Below are positions 44,057 to 53,053 of a stretch of DNA of 64,000 nucleotides, one piece after another; the stretch's first letter is position 1, and each line of letters starts with the position of its first letter. Below the pieces are notes generated by a model. That model saw nothing but the letters and a program-made list of their open reading frames with translations. It did not search any database and was not told the DNA's origin. The position numbers and the translations under genes were made by a program. Source of the DNA: GCA-2725625 sp964574215 (GTDB lineage Bacteria; Pseudomonadota; Alphaproteobacteria; Rhodospirillales; UBA2165); NCBI GenBank assembly GCA_964574215.1, contig CAZNLR010000015.1:1-64000 (forward strand), in the 5' to 3' direction.

Positions 44057-44896
44057 ATGGCGCTGCTGCCTATCAAAGATGACAACGTTCTAGAAAGAAT
44101 CTCCTTCCAGTATGTGACGGTAGCCATGATCGCCATTTGCGTCGTCGTCTTTCTGTGGCAGTTGTCCCTGGGCGCGGAACAGGGTAAGGCCATTTTTGGA
44201 CTGGGCAGCATACCCGCCGTGTTGTTCGGCAACCGTGAACTGAGCCCGGACCTCGTATTGCTGCCCTCCAGCGTGACGCTGGTGACCAGTATGTTCCTTC
44301 ACGGCGGCTGGATGCACCTGATTTTCAATATGCTGTTCCTTTGGGTCTTCGGCGACAATGTGGAAGATTCCATGGGGCACCTCCGGTATCTGGTTTTCTA
44401 TTTGCTCTGCGGTGTCCTGGCGAGTCTGTCCCATGCCGTTATGGAACCCAGTTCCGCCGTGCCTTTGGTCGGGGCCAGCGGCGCCATATCCGGGGTTCTC
44501 GGCGCCTATCTGGTGCTGCACCCCAAAGCGCGCCTATTGGTTCTGTTTATGAATATCATTCCCCTTCGCCTGCCTGCGATTATTGTCCTGGGCAGTTGGA
44601 TCGGATTCCAATTTCTGAGCCTTTCGTCCGGCGAGGAAAGCAACACCGCCTGGTGGGCTCATATCGGTGGTTTTCTGGCCGGCATGATCCTGGTCGTTCC
44701 CTTTCGCAGAAAATCAGTGCCCCTGTTCGACGGCGCGGGACGGTTCGGACCTGACAATCCTAATGTCATTGATCTCGAAGAACGCCGCCATGGCCGCTCC
44801 ATCTTTCCCAATACGGTAAGCGTTAAGCCGGACTACGATCAGCCACTGCTACCTAAAAAGCCGCCCGCCAAGCCATGGGACAAACCGCGCCGTTAG
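44057..44896 (+). CDS. rhomboid family intramembrane serine protease
   Basis: A 279-aa membrane protease. Seen: six to seven hydrophobic helices, WMHLIFNMLFLWVFGDNVED with the oxyanion Asn (N91), the nucleophile in GASGAISGVLGAYLV (S141) and the catalytic His in WWAHIGGFLAGM (H202); the dyad is complete. A hydrophilic C-terminal tail of about 60 aa follows. The substrate is unknown. It is on the same strand just after panE. A 22-nt palindrome separates it from the hydroxylase genes. Confidence 0.92.
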   Translation: MALLPIKDDNVLERISFQYVTVAMIAICVVVFLWQLSLGAEQGKAIFGLGSIPAVLFGNRELSPDLVLLPSSVTLVTSMFLHGGWMHLIFNMLFLWVFGDNVEDSMGHLRYLVFYLLCGVLASLSHAVMEPSSAVPLVGASGAISGVLGAYLVLHPKARLLVLFMNIIPLRLPAIIVLGSWIGFQFLSLSSGEESNTAWWAHIGGFLAGMILVVPFRRKSVPLFDGAGRFGPDNPNVIDLEERRHGRSIFPNTVSVKPDYDQPLLPKKPPAKPWDKPRR

Positions 44897-44915
44897 TTAC
44901 GGCTTTGGTGTCTTG

Positions 44916-44937
44916 ATAAAGGGACGTGACCCTTTAT
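44916..44937. repeat. inverted repeat ATAAAGGG/CCCTTTAT
   Basis: Perfect 8-nt arms with the 6-nt centre ACGTGA, between the rhomboid and hydroxylase genes, 20 bp after the rhomboid stop. It has no T-run, so it is not a standard terminator. It resembles in design the other compact intergenic palindromes of this window. Confidence 0.6.
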
Positions 44938-44975
44938 GATTTGGCCAACTAAAAATTAGAATTAGGGGAACCTGA

Positions 44976-47294
44976 ATGGGGGAGTTCGGCCTCAATCAAT
45001 CGGTCCGGCGGACGGAAGATCCCAAATTTTTAAAAGGCAACGGCCGGTACGTCGATGATGTCGCCCTACCGGGCCTGGTGCACGCCTGCGTCGTACGCTC
45101 GCCCCACGCCCACGCAAAAATCACCGCCATCGATACGACGGCAGCAAAAAAAGCATCGGGCGTTCTGCTGGTTCTGACGCTGGACGACTATTTGGAAGCG
45201 GGGCTGGGGAAACTGCCGAGCGTCATTCCCGGCGTGCCGAATTTCGGCGCCGATCATGTTTTCATCCCCGAACGTTACCCGCTGACATCGGATAGTGTCC
45301 GCTATGTCGGTGACGGCATCGCCTTCGTCGTCGCCGAAACTCTTCTCCAGGCAAAAGACGCCGCCGAACTGGTTCAAGTCGACTACGAGCCACTGCCGGT
45401 TATCGCCTCGACCCGGGAGGCCGCCGATACCAATTCACCCACGGTCTGGCTCGAATGCCCGGACAACGTGTCCTACCGGTATCAGCTGGGTGACCGAGAC
45501 AATGTCGAAACCGCATTCGCAAAAGCCGACACGATCGCTTCCGAAGAGTTTTTCATATCGCGGGTATCGGCCAATACCTTGGAAGCCCGGTGTATCCTGG
45601 CCGACTACGACACCAATGCCGATTTCCATACCATCTACGCCAGCAATCAAAGTGCCTTTGGGCTCCGCAATCAGTTGGCCAATGTCATTTTTAAGGAACC
45701 GCCCGCCAAGTTCCGGGTAATCGTCAACGATGTGGGCGGCAGTTTCGGTATGAAAGGGTCCTTTTATCCGGAATACGCTCTGACCGTCTGGGCGGCGCGC
45801 CTGTTGGGACGGCCCGTCAAATGGATGTCGGACCGTAGCGAAGCCCTTATCAGCGACAATCATGGCCGGGATAATATTACCCGGGCCGAGCTGGCCCTCG
45901 ACAGCGGCGGTAAATTCCTGGCCATCCGGGTAACGACAACGGCCAATCTCGGCGCCTACCTGGCGACCATGGGATCGGGGCCACCGGTCATGCATATCAG
46001 CGGCCTGGTGGGCGTCTACACCATCCCCGCCGCCCATATCAGCGTGACGGGCGTCTTTACCAACACCAACCCGACGGCTGCGTACCGGGGCGCCGGCCGG
46101 CCGGAAGCGGCCTATATCATTGAGCGCATTGTCGACAAAGCCGCCCAGGTTACCGGCCTCGACCCGGCGGAAATTCGACGGCGAAATTTAATCCCGGCGG
46201 CTTCCATGCCCTATCAGACCGCCCTCACCTTCAATTTCGACAGCGGCGATTTTCCGGCCACCTTTGAACAGGGCCTTCAAGAAGCCGACTATGACGGCTT
46301 CGAATCCCGCCGCAAGAGCTCCGAGGAAAACGGCAAAATGCGCGGCATCGGCCTGGCCTATACCATCGCCCGCGCCGGTCCCCCGGGAACGGAATTTACC
46401 GAGATCAGAGTGGAGCCCGGCGGCTCAGTGACCGTCTATGCCGGCACCACCAATCACGGCCAGGGCCACCAGACCATGTACACCCAAATGGTCTGTGAAA
46501 TGCTGGGACTGACGCCGGACGACGTGCAGGTCGTCGACGGCGATACGGGGCGGGTCAAAAACGGCTTCGGCACCGGCGGCTCAAGGGTATCGGCCCTCGG
46601 CAGCTCCGCCGCCTTCATCGCCGCCAACAAAATCATCGCCAAAGGCCAACTCATCGCCGGTCATATCCTGGAGGCAGCGGACTCCGATATAGAATTTACC
46701 GACGGCGTCTATTCCGTTGCCGGCACGGATAAATCTATTGATTTTAAAGATATCGCCAAGGCGGCCTACGCGCCCGCCAAGCTTCCCCCAGGCGTGGAAT
46801 CCGGCCTGAACGAAACCGGCACCCACAAGGCCACGGTCGCCAATTATCCCAACGGCTGCCATGTGTGCGAAGTGGAGATCGACCCGGTGACCGGGAAAGT
46901 CGAATTGGTTAAATATACCGTGGTCGACGATTGCGGCGCCGTGATCAATCCTCTGTTACTCAAGGGACAGATAATGGGCGGCATTGCCCAAGGCGCGGGG
47001 CAGATTCTGTTTGAGCAGATAACCCACGACCCGGACAGCGGTCAGTTGCTGACGGGCTCGTTCATGGACTACGCCATGCCCAAAGCGGAACATTTCTGCG
47101 CCATCGAGGTATCAAATAACGTGGTTCTCACGGACACCAATCCGCTGGGCGTCAAAGGGGGCGGTGAAGCGGGAACCGTCGGCTCCATGCCCTGCGTCAT
47201 GAACGCCATCGTCAACGCCTTGCAGCCTCTGGGCATCACCAATCTGGACATGCCCGTCACGCCGGAACGGATATGGCGGGCCATTAAAAAATAA
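44976..47294 (+). CDS. xanthine dehydrogenase/CO dehydrogenase-family molybdopterin subunit (1)
   Basis: A 772-aa large catalytic subunit of the molybdenum hydroxylase family (CoxL/XdhB type), which would bind molybdopterin cytosine dinucleotide. Seen: the start GQSVRR-like NQSVRRTEDPKFLKGNGRYVDD, the active-site loop AYRGAGRPEAAY (about 369-380, the form II-like pattern, not the AYxCSFR of true CO dehydrogenase), and the catalytic Glu in KGGGEAGTVG near the C-terminus. The reaction is unknown, probably hydroxylation of a heterocycle or aldehyde. No 2Fe-2S or FAD subunit is nearby. A paralogue follows after a 74-bp gap. Confidence 0.92.
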   Translation: MGEFGLNQSVRRTEDPKFLKGNGRYVDDVALPGLVHACVVRSPHAHAKITAIDTTAAKKASGVLLVLTLDDYLEAGLGKLPSVIPGVPNFGADHVFIPERYPLTSDSVRYVGDGIAFVVAETLLQAKDAAELVQVDYEPLPVIASTREAADTNSPTVWLECPDNVSYRYQLGDRDNVETAFAKADTIASEEFFISRVSANTLEARCILADYDTNADFHTIYASNQSAFGLRNQLANVIFKEPPAKFRVIVNDVGGSFGMKGSFYPEYALTVWAARLLGRPVKWMSDRSEALISDNHGRDNITRAELALDSGGKFLAIRVTTTANLGAYLATMGSGPPVMHISGLVGVYTIPAAHISVTGVFTNTNPTAAYRGAGRPEAAYIIERIVDKAAQVTGLDPAEIRRRNLIPAASMPYQTALTFNFDSGDFPATFEQGLQEADYDGFESRRKSSEENGKMRGIGLAYTIARAGPPGTEFTEIRVEPGGSVTVYAGTTNHGQGHQTMYTQMVCEMLGLTPDDVQVVDGDTGRVKNGFGTGGSRVSALGSSAAFIAANKIIAKGQLIAGHILEAADSDIEFTDGVYSVAGTDKSIDFKDIAKAAYAPAKLPPGVESGLNETGTHKATVANYPNGCHVCEVEIDPVTGKVELVKYTVVDDCGAVINPLLLKGQIMGGIAQGAGQILFEQITHDPDSGQLLTGSFMDYAMPKAEHFCAIEVSNNVVLTDTNPLGVKGGGEAGTVGSMPCVMNAIVNALQPLGITNLDMPVTPERIWRAIKK

Positions 47295-47312
47295 ATTGTA
47301 CCTGGTACAATT
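47294..47312. repeat. 19-nt perfect palindrome, copy 1
   Basis: AATTGTACCTGGTACAATT: 9-nt arms around a single T, overlapping the last base of the upstream hydroxylase gene's stop codon. It is repeated 36 bp further on. Confidence 0.85.
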
Positions 47313-47329
47313 ATTGGAAAAATCGATGA

Positions 47330-47348
47330 AATTGTACCTGGTACAATT
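47330..47348. repeat. 19-nt perfect palindrome, copy 2
   Basis: The same 19 bases as copy 1 (identity extends to 20 nt), ending 20 bp before the second hydroxylase start and followed by a short T-run. It could be an operator pair or a weak terminator. Confidence 0.85.
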
Positions 47349-47368
47349 TTTTGAAGGAACGGAGTCAA

Positions 47369-49696
47369 ATGGTGCAGTTTGGAATAGGTCAGCCGGTTTC
47401 GCGGGAAGAGGACCCCCGCCTCTTAAAGGGTGCAGGAAAATTTCTCGACGACATGAATTTCGCCAACCAGGCGCGGGGCTATGTCCTGCGTTCTCCTCAC
47501 GCCCATGCCAAAATTCTATCGATCGACGTGGAGGACGCCAGGAAGGCGCCGGGCGTGATCGCCGTCTTTACCGGTGAAGACCATGACAATTCCTGGCTTG
47601 GCCTGCAGACGCCACAAATTCCCCGAACCCGGCCCGACGGCTCGCCCATGTTCGTGGCACCCCAGCCGGCGCTGGTCAGCGACACCGTGAAGTTTGTCGG
47701 CGACTATGTCGCCTTCATCGTGGCGGAGACCGTCAACCAGGCCAAGGACGCGGCCGAATTGATCATGGTCGACTACGATCCCCTGCCCGCCGTCATCGAC
47801 ACGGCCTCGGCATCAGATCCCGAGACATCCGCCGTTTGGGAAGATTGCCCCGATAACGTCGCCTTCATGTATGAAGCGGGCGACCGCGCCGCCGTCGACG
47901 CCGCCTTTGAAACAGCCGATCACATCGTCAAACAGCGGCTGGTCATCAACCGGCTGACCACTAACGCCATGGAGGTGCGCAGCTGCGTCGGGCTTTACGA
48001 TGCTTATGAGGAAAGCTTCGTTCTTCACACGGGCACCCAAGGACCTCACGCTCTCAAAAAAGATATGGCCGGCCAGGTTTTGAACATCTCCGAAAATAAA
48101 CTGCGGGTGATCTCCGGTGATATGGGCGGCGGCTTCGGCATGAAGGCGGGCGTTTATCCGGAACACACATTGTGCCTCTGGGCCGCCAAGGAGTTGGGGC
48201 GGCCGGTTAAATGGGTGGCCGAGAGGAGTGAGTCTATATTGTCAGACAGTCAGGCACGGGACAACGTGACCGATGCCGAACTGGCGCTCGACAAGGACGG
48301 TAAGTTCCTCGCCCTCCGGGTGCGTACCAAGGCCAATCTCGGCGCTTACTACAACGCCGACCGCAATGCCTTTTCCGCCATTACTCATATCGGTGTCCTG
48401 TCGGGCACCTACACCACGCCCGCCATCCACGACGAAATCACCATGGTGCTGAGCAACAAATATTTCCTCTCCCCCTACCGGGGCGCCGGCCGACCCGAGG
48501 CGGCCTATGTAATTGAGCGCATGGTGGACCAGGCGGCCCGGGAAATGGGCATTGACCGCATTGAGCTGCGCCGCCGCAACACCATCCCCGCCGAGGCCAT
48601 GCCTTATAAAACCGGATTTATCTATACTTACGACAGCGGCCGGTTCGAGGAAAATCTGGGTATGGCTTTGGAGAAAGCCGACTACGGCGGCTATCCGGCG
48701 CGCCTGGAAATGTCCACGGCGGACGGCAAATTGAGGGGCATCGGCATTTCCAATACCATTGAGTTGGCGCAAGGTAATCCCACCGAATCCTCTACCATCA
48801 GCTTTTCCGCCTCTGGCGAAGCGACGCTGGTGACCGGCACCAAGGGCAGCGGCCAGGGACACGAAACCATGTTCAAGCAAATGCTGGCGAGCAAGCTGGG
48901 GCTGGACAAGGACAAGGTATCCTTTATTGACGGCGACACGGACAAAATCGCCCTGGGTGGCGGTACGTTCGGGTCAAGGTCGACTTTCATGGGCGGCAGC
49001 GCCATCATGCTGGCCGCCGACAAAATCATCGAGAAGGGAAAATTAATTGCCGGCCATGTTTTGGAAGCCGGCGAGAGCGATATCCACTTCGCTGACGGCT
49101 CCTTTACCATTGCCGGAACCGATCGTTCCCTCAGCCTGGACGAGGTCGTCAAGGCGGCCTTCAATCCGGGGAAACTGCCGCCCGATATGGAAGTCGGGCT
49201 CTATGAAACGGCGGTCTTCAAAACACCGGCGCCGACCTTTCCCAATGGTTGCCACATCTGCGAGGTGGAAATCGACCCCGAGACCGGCGGCGTCAGGATC
49301 GACAAATACACCGTGGTGGACGACGTCGGCAAAATCATCAATCCCCTCACCCTCAAAGGGCAGATCCATGGCGGCATCGTTCAGGCCTTGGGTCAGGTCT
49401 TGATGGAGGATTTGAAGTACGACAATGAAACCGGTCAGATGTTGACCGGATCGTTCATGGACTACGCCATGCCCCTGGCCGAGGATTTCTGTTACTTCGA
49501 TATTAACGCCAACGAAGTGGTGACGGAGGTCAACCAGCTGGGCGCCAAGGGTGGTGGTGAAGCGGGTACGGTGGGGGCGCTACCGGCCGGTATGAATGCT
49601 GTCCTGGACGCGCTGGCGCCCCTGGGAATTACCCACCTTGACCTCCCCGCCACACCGGAAAAGGTCTGGCAGGCTATCCAGAACGCCAACCCCTAA
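47369..49696 (+). CDS. xanthine dehydrogenase/CO dehydrogenase-family molybdopterin subunit (2)
   Basis: A 775-aa paralogue of the preceding gene. Seen: PVSREEDPRLLKGAGKFLDD at the start, the loop PYRGAGRPEAAY at about 369-380 and the catalytic Glu in KGGGEAGTVG. The ATG at 47369 is chosen over an upstream TTG because of the GGAG preceding it. The two share domain order and nearly equal length but have clearly diverged. Having two large subunits and no small or FAD subunit is unusual; the partners may be encoded elsewhere. A strong palindromic terminator overlaps the stop. Confidence 0.92.
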   Translation: MVQFGIGQPVSREEDPRLLKGAGKFLDDMNFANQARGYVLRSPHAHAKILSIDVEDARKAPGVIAVFTGEDHDNSWLGLQTPQIPRTRPDGSPMFVAPQPALVSDTVKFVGDYVAFIVAETVNQAKDAAELIMVDYDPLPAVIDTASASDPETSAVWEDCPDNVAFMYEAGDRAAVDAAFETADHIVKQRLVINRLTTNAMEVRSCVGLYDAYEESFVLHTGTQGPHALKKDMAGQVLNISENKLRVISGDMGGGFGMKAGVYPEHTLCLWAAKELGRPVKWVAERSESILSDSQARDNVTDAELALDKDGKFLALRVRTKANLGAYYNADRNAFSAITHIGVLSGTYTTPAIHDEITMVLSNKYFLSPYRGAGRPEAAYVIERMVDQAAREMGIDRIELRRRNTIPAEAMPYKTGFIYTYDSGRFEENLGMALEKADYGGYPARLEMSTADGKLRGIGISNTIELAQGNPTESSTISFSASGEATLVTGTKGSGQGHETMFKQMLASKLGLDKDKVSFIDGDTDKIALGGGTFGSRSTFMGGSAIMLAADKIIEKGKLIAGHVLEAGESDIHFADGSFTIAGTDRSLSLDEVVKAAFNPGKLPPDMEVGLYETAVFKTPAPTFPNGCHICEVEIDPETGGVRIDKYTVVDDVGKIINPLTLKGQIHGGIVQALGQVLMEDLKYDNETGQMLTGSFMDYAMPLAEDFCYFDINANEVVTEVNQLGAKGGGEAGTVGALPAGMNAVLDALAPLGITHLDLPATPEKVWQAIQNANP

Positions 49697-49721
49697 AAAA
49701 AGGTGCCCGGCACCTTTTTTT
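49695..49721. terminator. perfect bidirectional palindromic terminator
   Basis: 13-nt arms (seven A then GGTGCC; GGCACC then seven T) around one C. The T-run on each strand lets it stop both the hydroxylase gene (plus) and the dioxygenase gene (minus). The GGTGCC-C-GGCACC core has the same one-base-centre design as the GTACC-T-GGTAC palindromes upstream. Confidence 0.9.
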
Positions 49722-49772
49722 AGCTAAATCATTGAAAATATGGGATTTTGGAGTTGGGACCGTGCACCATTT

Positions 49773-50192
49773 TTATTTTTGTTGATCGGCGACCATGTCT
49801 TCGGCGGTTTTTTGCAGACGGTCCTGGTTTCGCTTCATCCAGTCGGCGTTCAGCGGAATGCTGGGGCCGACCCACATGGCGTTGTCCGTGTGATCGATGA
49901 AACCGTCGCCCGTGTTGGGATGAACCAATATAAACAGCCCTCCCCTGTTCAAAGCGAGGAACGGCATGATTTCCACAAACTGATCCTTGGTGAAGGTCAC
50001 TTGATAGGAGGACATGGGATGGGGTCCGATAGCCTCGTCACGCCAGCGGCCCAACTCCACCTCGAATCTTTTTTCCATCTCCCGGCGCAAACCCCCGGCA
50101 TGCTGCTTGCTGCCACCGTCATAATAGATATGAGCGTGGTAACTGGCGATATCTTCAGTCGATTGATAGGCCTTGACGAAACCCGGAAGCAT
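49773..50192 (-). CDS. DOPA 4,5-dioxygenase family protein
   Basis: A 139-aa small ring-cleavage dioxygenase-like protein. Seen: YHAHIYYD near the start, GPHPMSSYQVTF, and FILVHPNTGDGFIDHTDNAMWVG near the C-terminus; the His residues form the family pattern for iron binding. Bacterial members act on catechols of the DOPA type or are uncharacterised. It converges with the molybdenum hydroxylase genes and shares their terminator, so a common aromatic pathway is only a possibility. Confidence 0.85.
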   Translation of the reverse strand: MLPGFVKAYQSTEDIASYHAHIYYDGGSKQHAGGLRREMEKRFEVELGRWRDEAIGPHPMSSYQVTFTKDQFVEIMPFLALNRGGLFILVHPNTGDGFIDHTDNAMWVGPSIPLNADWMKRNQDRLQKTAEDMVADQQK

Positions 50193-50253
50193 GACAACCT
50201 CTTAATAGTTTAGAGCTATTCTTAACTAATAATATAAATAGCAGGCTCACCCG

Positions 50254-50733
50254 CTACTTCAAGAGGACTTGATGGGTAAATTTGTCGCCGTCACTGACCG
50301 TGATTTTCTTAAACCCCAGCATTCGCGCGAGATCGAAAAAATTGAGTTTATCTTCAGCGCTGAACTCTCTGAATATGGGTAACGTTCGCGCCATCGAGGT
50401 CAACGTTGCGAGCATGGCCCGCACCCGGTAGATAGTGTCCAACCGTCCGGCGTAGTTGCTGACGATAATCATTTTTTCCCCCTGCAGACCTTTGGCGAAA
50501 ATGGCGTATTGGGGTGGATAAGGCCGCTTCATAGCCGTCGAGACCAAACCGGTGACGAAAGCGACGCGACGCGCCCGATTGGCGCCGGGCAACATTTTAG
50601 CCCGTGCCCGATAGGTCTCGATTTTTTTCGGCTCGGGATAATAGTATCCGGCATGCCGGTCTTTGGCCGATGCGAATACATTGCCGGAGGTCAGCAATAC
50701 CAGCATCAGAGCGGCGCAGATACCTCTGATCAA
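50254..50733 (-). CDS. secreted protein of unknown function
   Basis: A 159-aa protein with a signal peptide (about 1-22, VFA). The mature part starts KDRHAGYYYPEPKKIETYRARA and is basic, with no catalytic motif recognised. The start overlaps the stop of pccB by 4 bp (ATGA), so it is translated after pccB. I have no function to offer. Confidence 0.7.
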   Translation of the reverse strand: MIRGICAALMLVLLTSGNVFASAKDRHAGYYYPEPKKIETYRARAKMLPGANRARRVAFVTGLVSTAMKRPYPPQYAIFAKGLQGEKMIIVSNYAGRLDTIYRVRAMLATLTSMARTLPIFREFSAEDKLNFFDLARMLGFKKITVSDGDKFTHQVLLK

Positions 50734-52262
50734 AGCGGAATGTTTCCGTGCTTTTTCCAGGGATGCTCGACATGCTTATTTTTCAGCATGCGGAGGGACC
50801 GGCAAATCCGCCAGCGGGTATTGTGCGGCATGATGACATCGTCGATATACCCGCGCGAGCCGACCCGGAAAGGATTGGCGAATTGTGTTTGGTATTCCCG
50901 CTCCCGCTCGGCGATTTTTTCCTCGTCGTCCATATCGGCGCGGAAAATAATCTCGACGGCGCCCTTCGAGCCCATGACCGCGATTTCGGCGCTGGGCCAG
51001 GCGTAACAAACATCCGACTGCAAATGCTTGGAGCCCATCACGATATAGGCGCCGCCGTAGGACTTGCGGGTGATAACGGTTACCTTGGGCACGGTGGCTT
51101 CGGCAAAGGCATAAAGAAGTTTGGCGCCATGACGGATCAGGCCGCCGAACTCCTGCGCCGTGCCCGGCAGGAATCCCGGCACATCGACCAGCAGCACAAT
51201 GGGAATGTTGAAGCAGTCGCAAAATCGGATAAAACGGGCGGACTTGGTCGAAGCGTCGATATCCAAGCACCCGGCCAGGTTCATGGGTTGATTGGCGATG
51301 ATCCCGACGGTGGAACCTTCCATCCGACCGAAACCGATAACCATGTTGGCGGCGAAGTCGGGCTGTATTTCGAAGAAATCACCTTCGTCTACAATCTTGG
51401 TGATCAGTTCCTTGGCGTCGTAAGGCTCGTTGGGATTTTCCGGCACCAATGTATCGAGAGACGGTTCCTGGCGGTCCGCCGGATCGTCGGTCGGCCTGAC
51501 CGGCGGCAATTCCTTGTTGTTGGAAGGCAGGAAGTCCATAAAACGGCGAACCTGTTCGATGGCGTCCACATCATTTTCCGAAGCCACATCGGCGACACCG
51601 GATTTGGTCGTATGAGTGATGGCGCCGCCAAGCTCCTCCTGGGTGACCTCTTCGTGGGTCACCGTCTTGACCACGTCAGGACCGGTGACGAACATATAGG
51701 AGGTATCCTTGACCATAAAAATGAAGTCCGTCGTCGCTGGCGAATAGACGGCCCCGCCGGCACACGGTCCCATAATCATGGAAATTTGCGGCACCACGCC
51801 CGAGGCGACTACATTACGCTGGAAAATTTCACCGTATCCTGCCAGAGAGGACACACCTTCCTGGATGCGCGCACCGCCGGAATCATTGATGCCGATAACC
51901 GGCGCCCCCACCTTCATAGCCTGGTCCATGATCTTGCAGATTTTTTCAGATTGGGTTTCCGAGAGAGAGCCGCCGAACACGGTGAAATCCTGCCCGAAGA
52001 CAAAAACCGTCCGGCCGTTGATGGTGCCGTAGCCGGTCACCACGCCATCGCCGGGAACGGTGTTTTTCTCCATTCCGAAATCGGTCGACCGATGCTCGAC
52101 GAACATATCCCATTCCTCGAACGTGTCGGGATCGAGCAATAGGCTGATGCGCTCGCGGGCGGTCAGTTTGCCGCGCTTGTGCTGAGCATCGATCCGTTTT
52201 TTGCCGCCGCCGGCTCTCGCCCGGGCGCGCCGCTCTTCCAACTGCCGAATTATCTCGTACAT
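50730..52262 (-). CDS. pccB: propionyl-CoA carboxylase beta subunit
   Basis: A 510-aa carboxyltransferase subunit that moves CO2 from carboxybiotin to propionyl-CoA (methylmalonyl-CoA pathway). Seen: the crotonase-fold N-domain with FGGSLSETQSEKICKIMDQA, GGARIQEGVSSLAGYGEIF and GPCAGGAVYSPA, and the C-domain with DVPGFLPGTAQE and RKSYGGAYIVMGSKHL. The length is typical of PccB. No biotin carboxylase/biotin carrier subunit lies in this window. It is the last but one gene of a leftward run that includes atp12. Confidence 0.96.
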   Translation of the reverse strand: MYEIIRQLEERRARARAGGGKKRIDAQHKRGKLTARERISLLLDPDTFEEWDMFVEHRSTDFGMEKNTVPGDGVVTGYGTINGRTVFVFGQDFTVFGGSLSETQSEKICKIMDQAMKVGAPVIGINDSGGARIQEGVSSLAGYGEIFQRNVVASGVVPQISMIMGPCAGGAVYSPATTDFIFMVKDTSYMFVTGPDVVKTVTHEEVTQEELGGAITHTTKSGVADVASENDVDAIEQVRRFMDFLPSNNKELPPVRPTDDPADRQEPSLDTLVPENPNEPYDAKELITKIVDEGDFFEIQPDFAANMVIGFGRMEGSTVGIIANQPMNLAGCLDIDASTKSARFIRFCDCFNIPIVLLVDVPGFLPGTAQEFGGLIRHGAKLLYAFAEATVPKVTVITRKSYGGAYIVMGSKHLQSDVCYAWPSAEIAVMGSKGAVEIIFRADMDDEEKIAEREREYQTQFANPFRVGSRGYIDDVIMPHNTRWRICRSLRMLKNKHVEHPWKKHGNIPL

Positions 52263-52340
52263 GATTCCGCCATAAATCTTTAGGTTTCGGATAACGCCGG
52301 AGTCTTTTACCCGACCCAGCGACTCTGCGCCAGTTTTAAG

Positions 52341-53051
52341 TCAGCCGATCAACGCCAGGAGACGCGCCGATTCCTCGATATCGGCGAGAATACGGTCATG
52401 CCGCTCCTTGGCCTCCCAATCCTCCCCCCATTGCTCCATCTGGAAATGCTCGTCCACGACGGCGATTTTGAAAGTCTGATCCGCCGTGATTCGCCCCCGC
52501 TCCAAGGCGAAAGCCAGCACCAGCGAACCGGTGGCGGCGGCAATGGAGGAAAGGGCGATCAAATGCAGATCGTCCAGGGTTTCGATGGCTTTCCGCATGG
52601 CGTCCAGCGCTGCCACGGGTTGCAGGATGGGAGATATACCCGCCGTTACCTCAAGCGTCGCCCCTAGCTCTTCGGCCGCCCAATCGAGCAAAGGCCGCCA
52701 TTGCTCCTGATGTCGGGCGATCAATTCCGGCGGGTCCTCAGCCCAATAACACAACAAATCGGTTTCGGCGAATTTCAGGGTAATATCCTCGACTTCCTGT
52801 CGCTTCGGCCCGACCCGGTCGATGGCCGTGGCCACCAATCGGCATAGGGGCATGGACAGGGGCGCAACGTCTTCTCCCTGGTCCGCCCACTCCCCGGCCA
52901 TCTCTTCCGCTAATTTCCGGTTTTCGACGGCGAGATCGGAGCCATCCGGCGTTTTCACCGGTTTACCGTCGAGTTCGACCCGGTATTGACCATCCGCCGC
53001 AGCCGCCTCGGCTTTCTTGTAAAATCGCTTAATCTGTCCCCAACCGGACAT
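52341..53051 (-). CDS. ATP12-type F1-ATPase assembly chaperone
   Basis: A 236-aa chaperone-like protein of the ATP12 family, known in mitochondria to protect the F1 alpha subunit and widespread in alphaproteobacteria. Seen: VELDGKPVKTPDGSDLAVENRKLAEEMAGEW, the MPLCRLVATAIDRV motif and the acidic DLLCYWAEDPPELIARHQEQWRPLLDW. The gene is in the block HAD-atp12-pccB; 2 bp separate it from the HAD gene, so the two are co-transcribed. It is a useful taxon marker. Confidence 0.92.
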   Translation of the reverse strand: MSGWGQIKRFYKKAEAAAADGQYRVELDGKPVKTPDGSDLAVENRKLAEEMAGEWADQGEDVAPLSMPLCRLVATAIDRVGPKRQEVEDITLKFAETDLLCYWAEDPPELIARHQEQWRPLLDWAAEELGATLEVTAGISPILQPVAALDAMRKAIETLDDLHLIALSSIAAATGSLVLAFALERGRITADQTFKIAVVDEHFQMEQWGEDWEAKERHDRILADIEESARLLALIG

Positions 53052-53053
53052 GA

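Noticed and set aside
46000..49000. Recent duplication or recombination hot spot between the hydroxylase genes
   Set aside because: The two genes are diverged along their length; only the 20-nt palindrome is identical.
44976..49696. True aerobic CO dehydrogenase (form I CoxL)
   Set aside because: The active-site loops read AYRGAGR and PYRGAGR, not AYxCSFR, and no coxS or coxM is adjacent.
50748..52142. Long open frame (about 460 codons) on the plus strand opposite pccB
   Set aside because: It mirrors the third-position pattern of pccB, has no ribosome-binding site and its translation is low-complexity and unlike any protein family.
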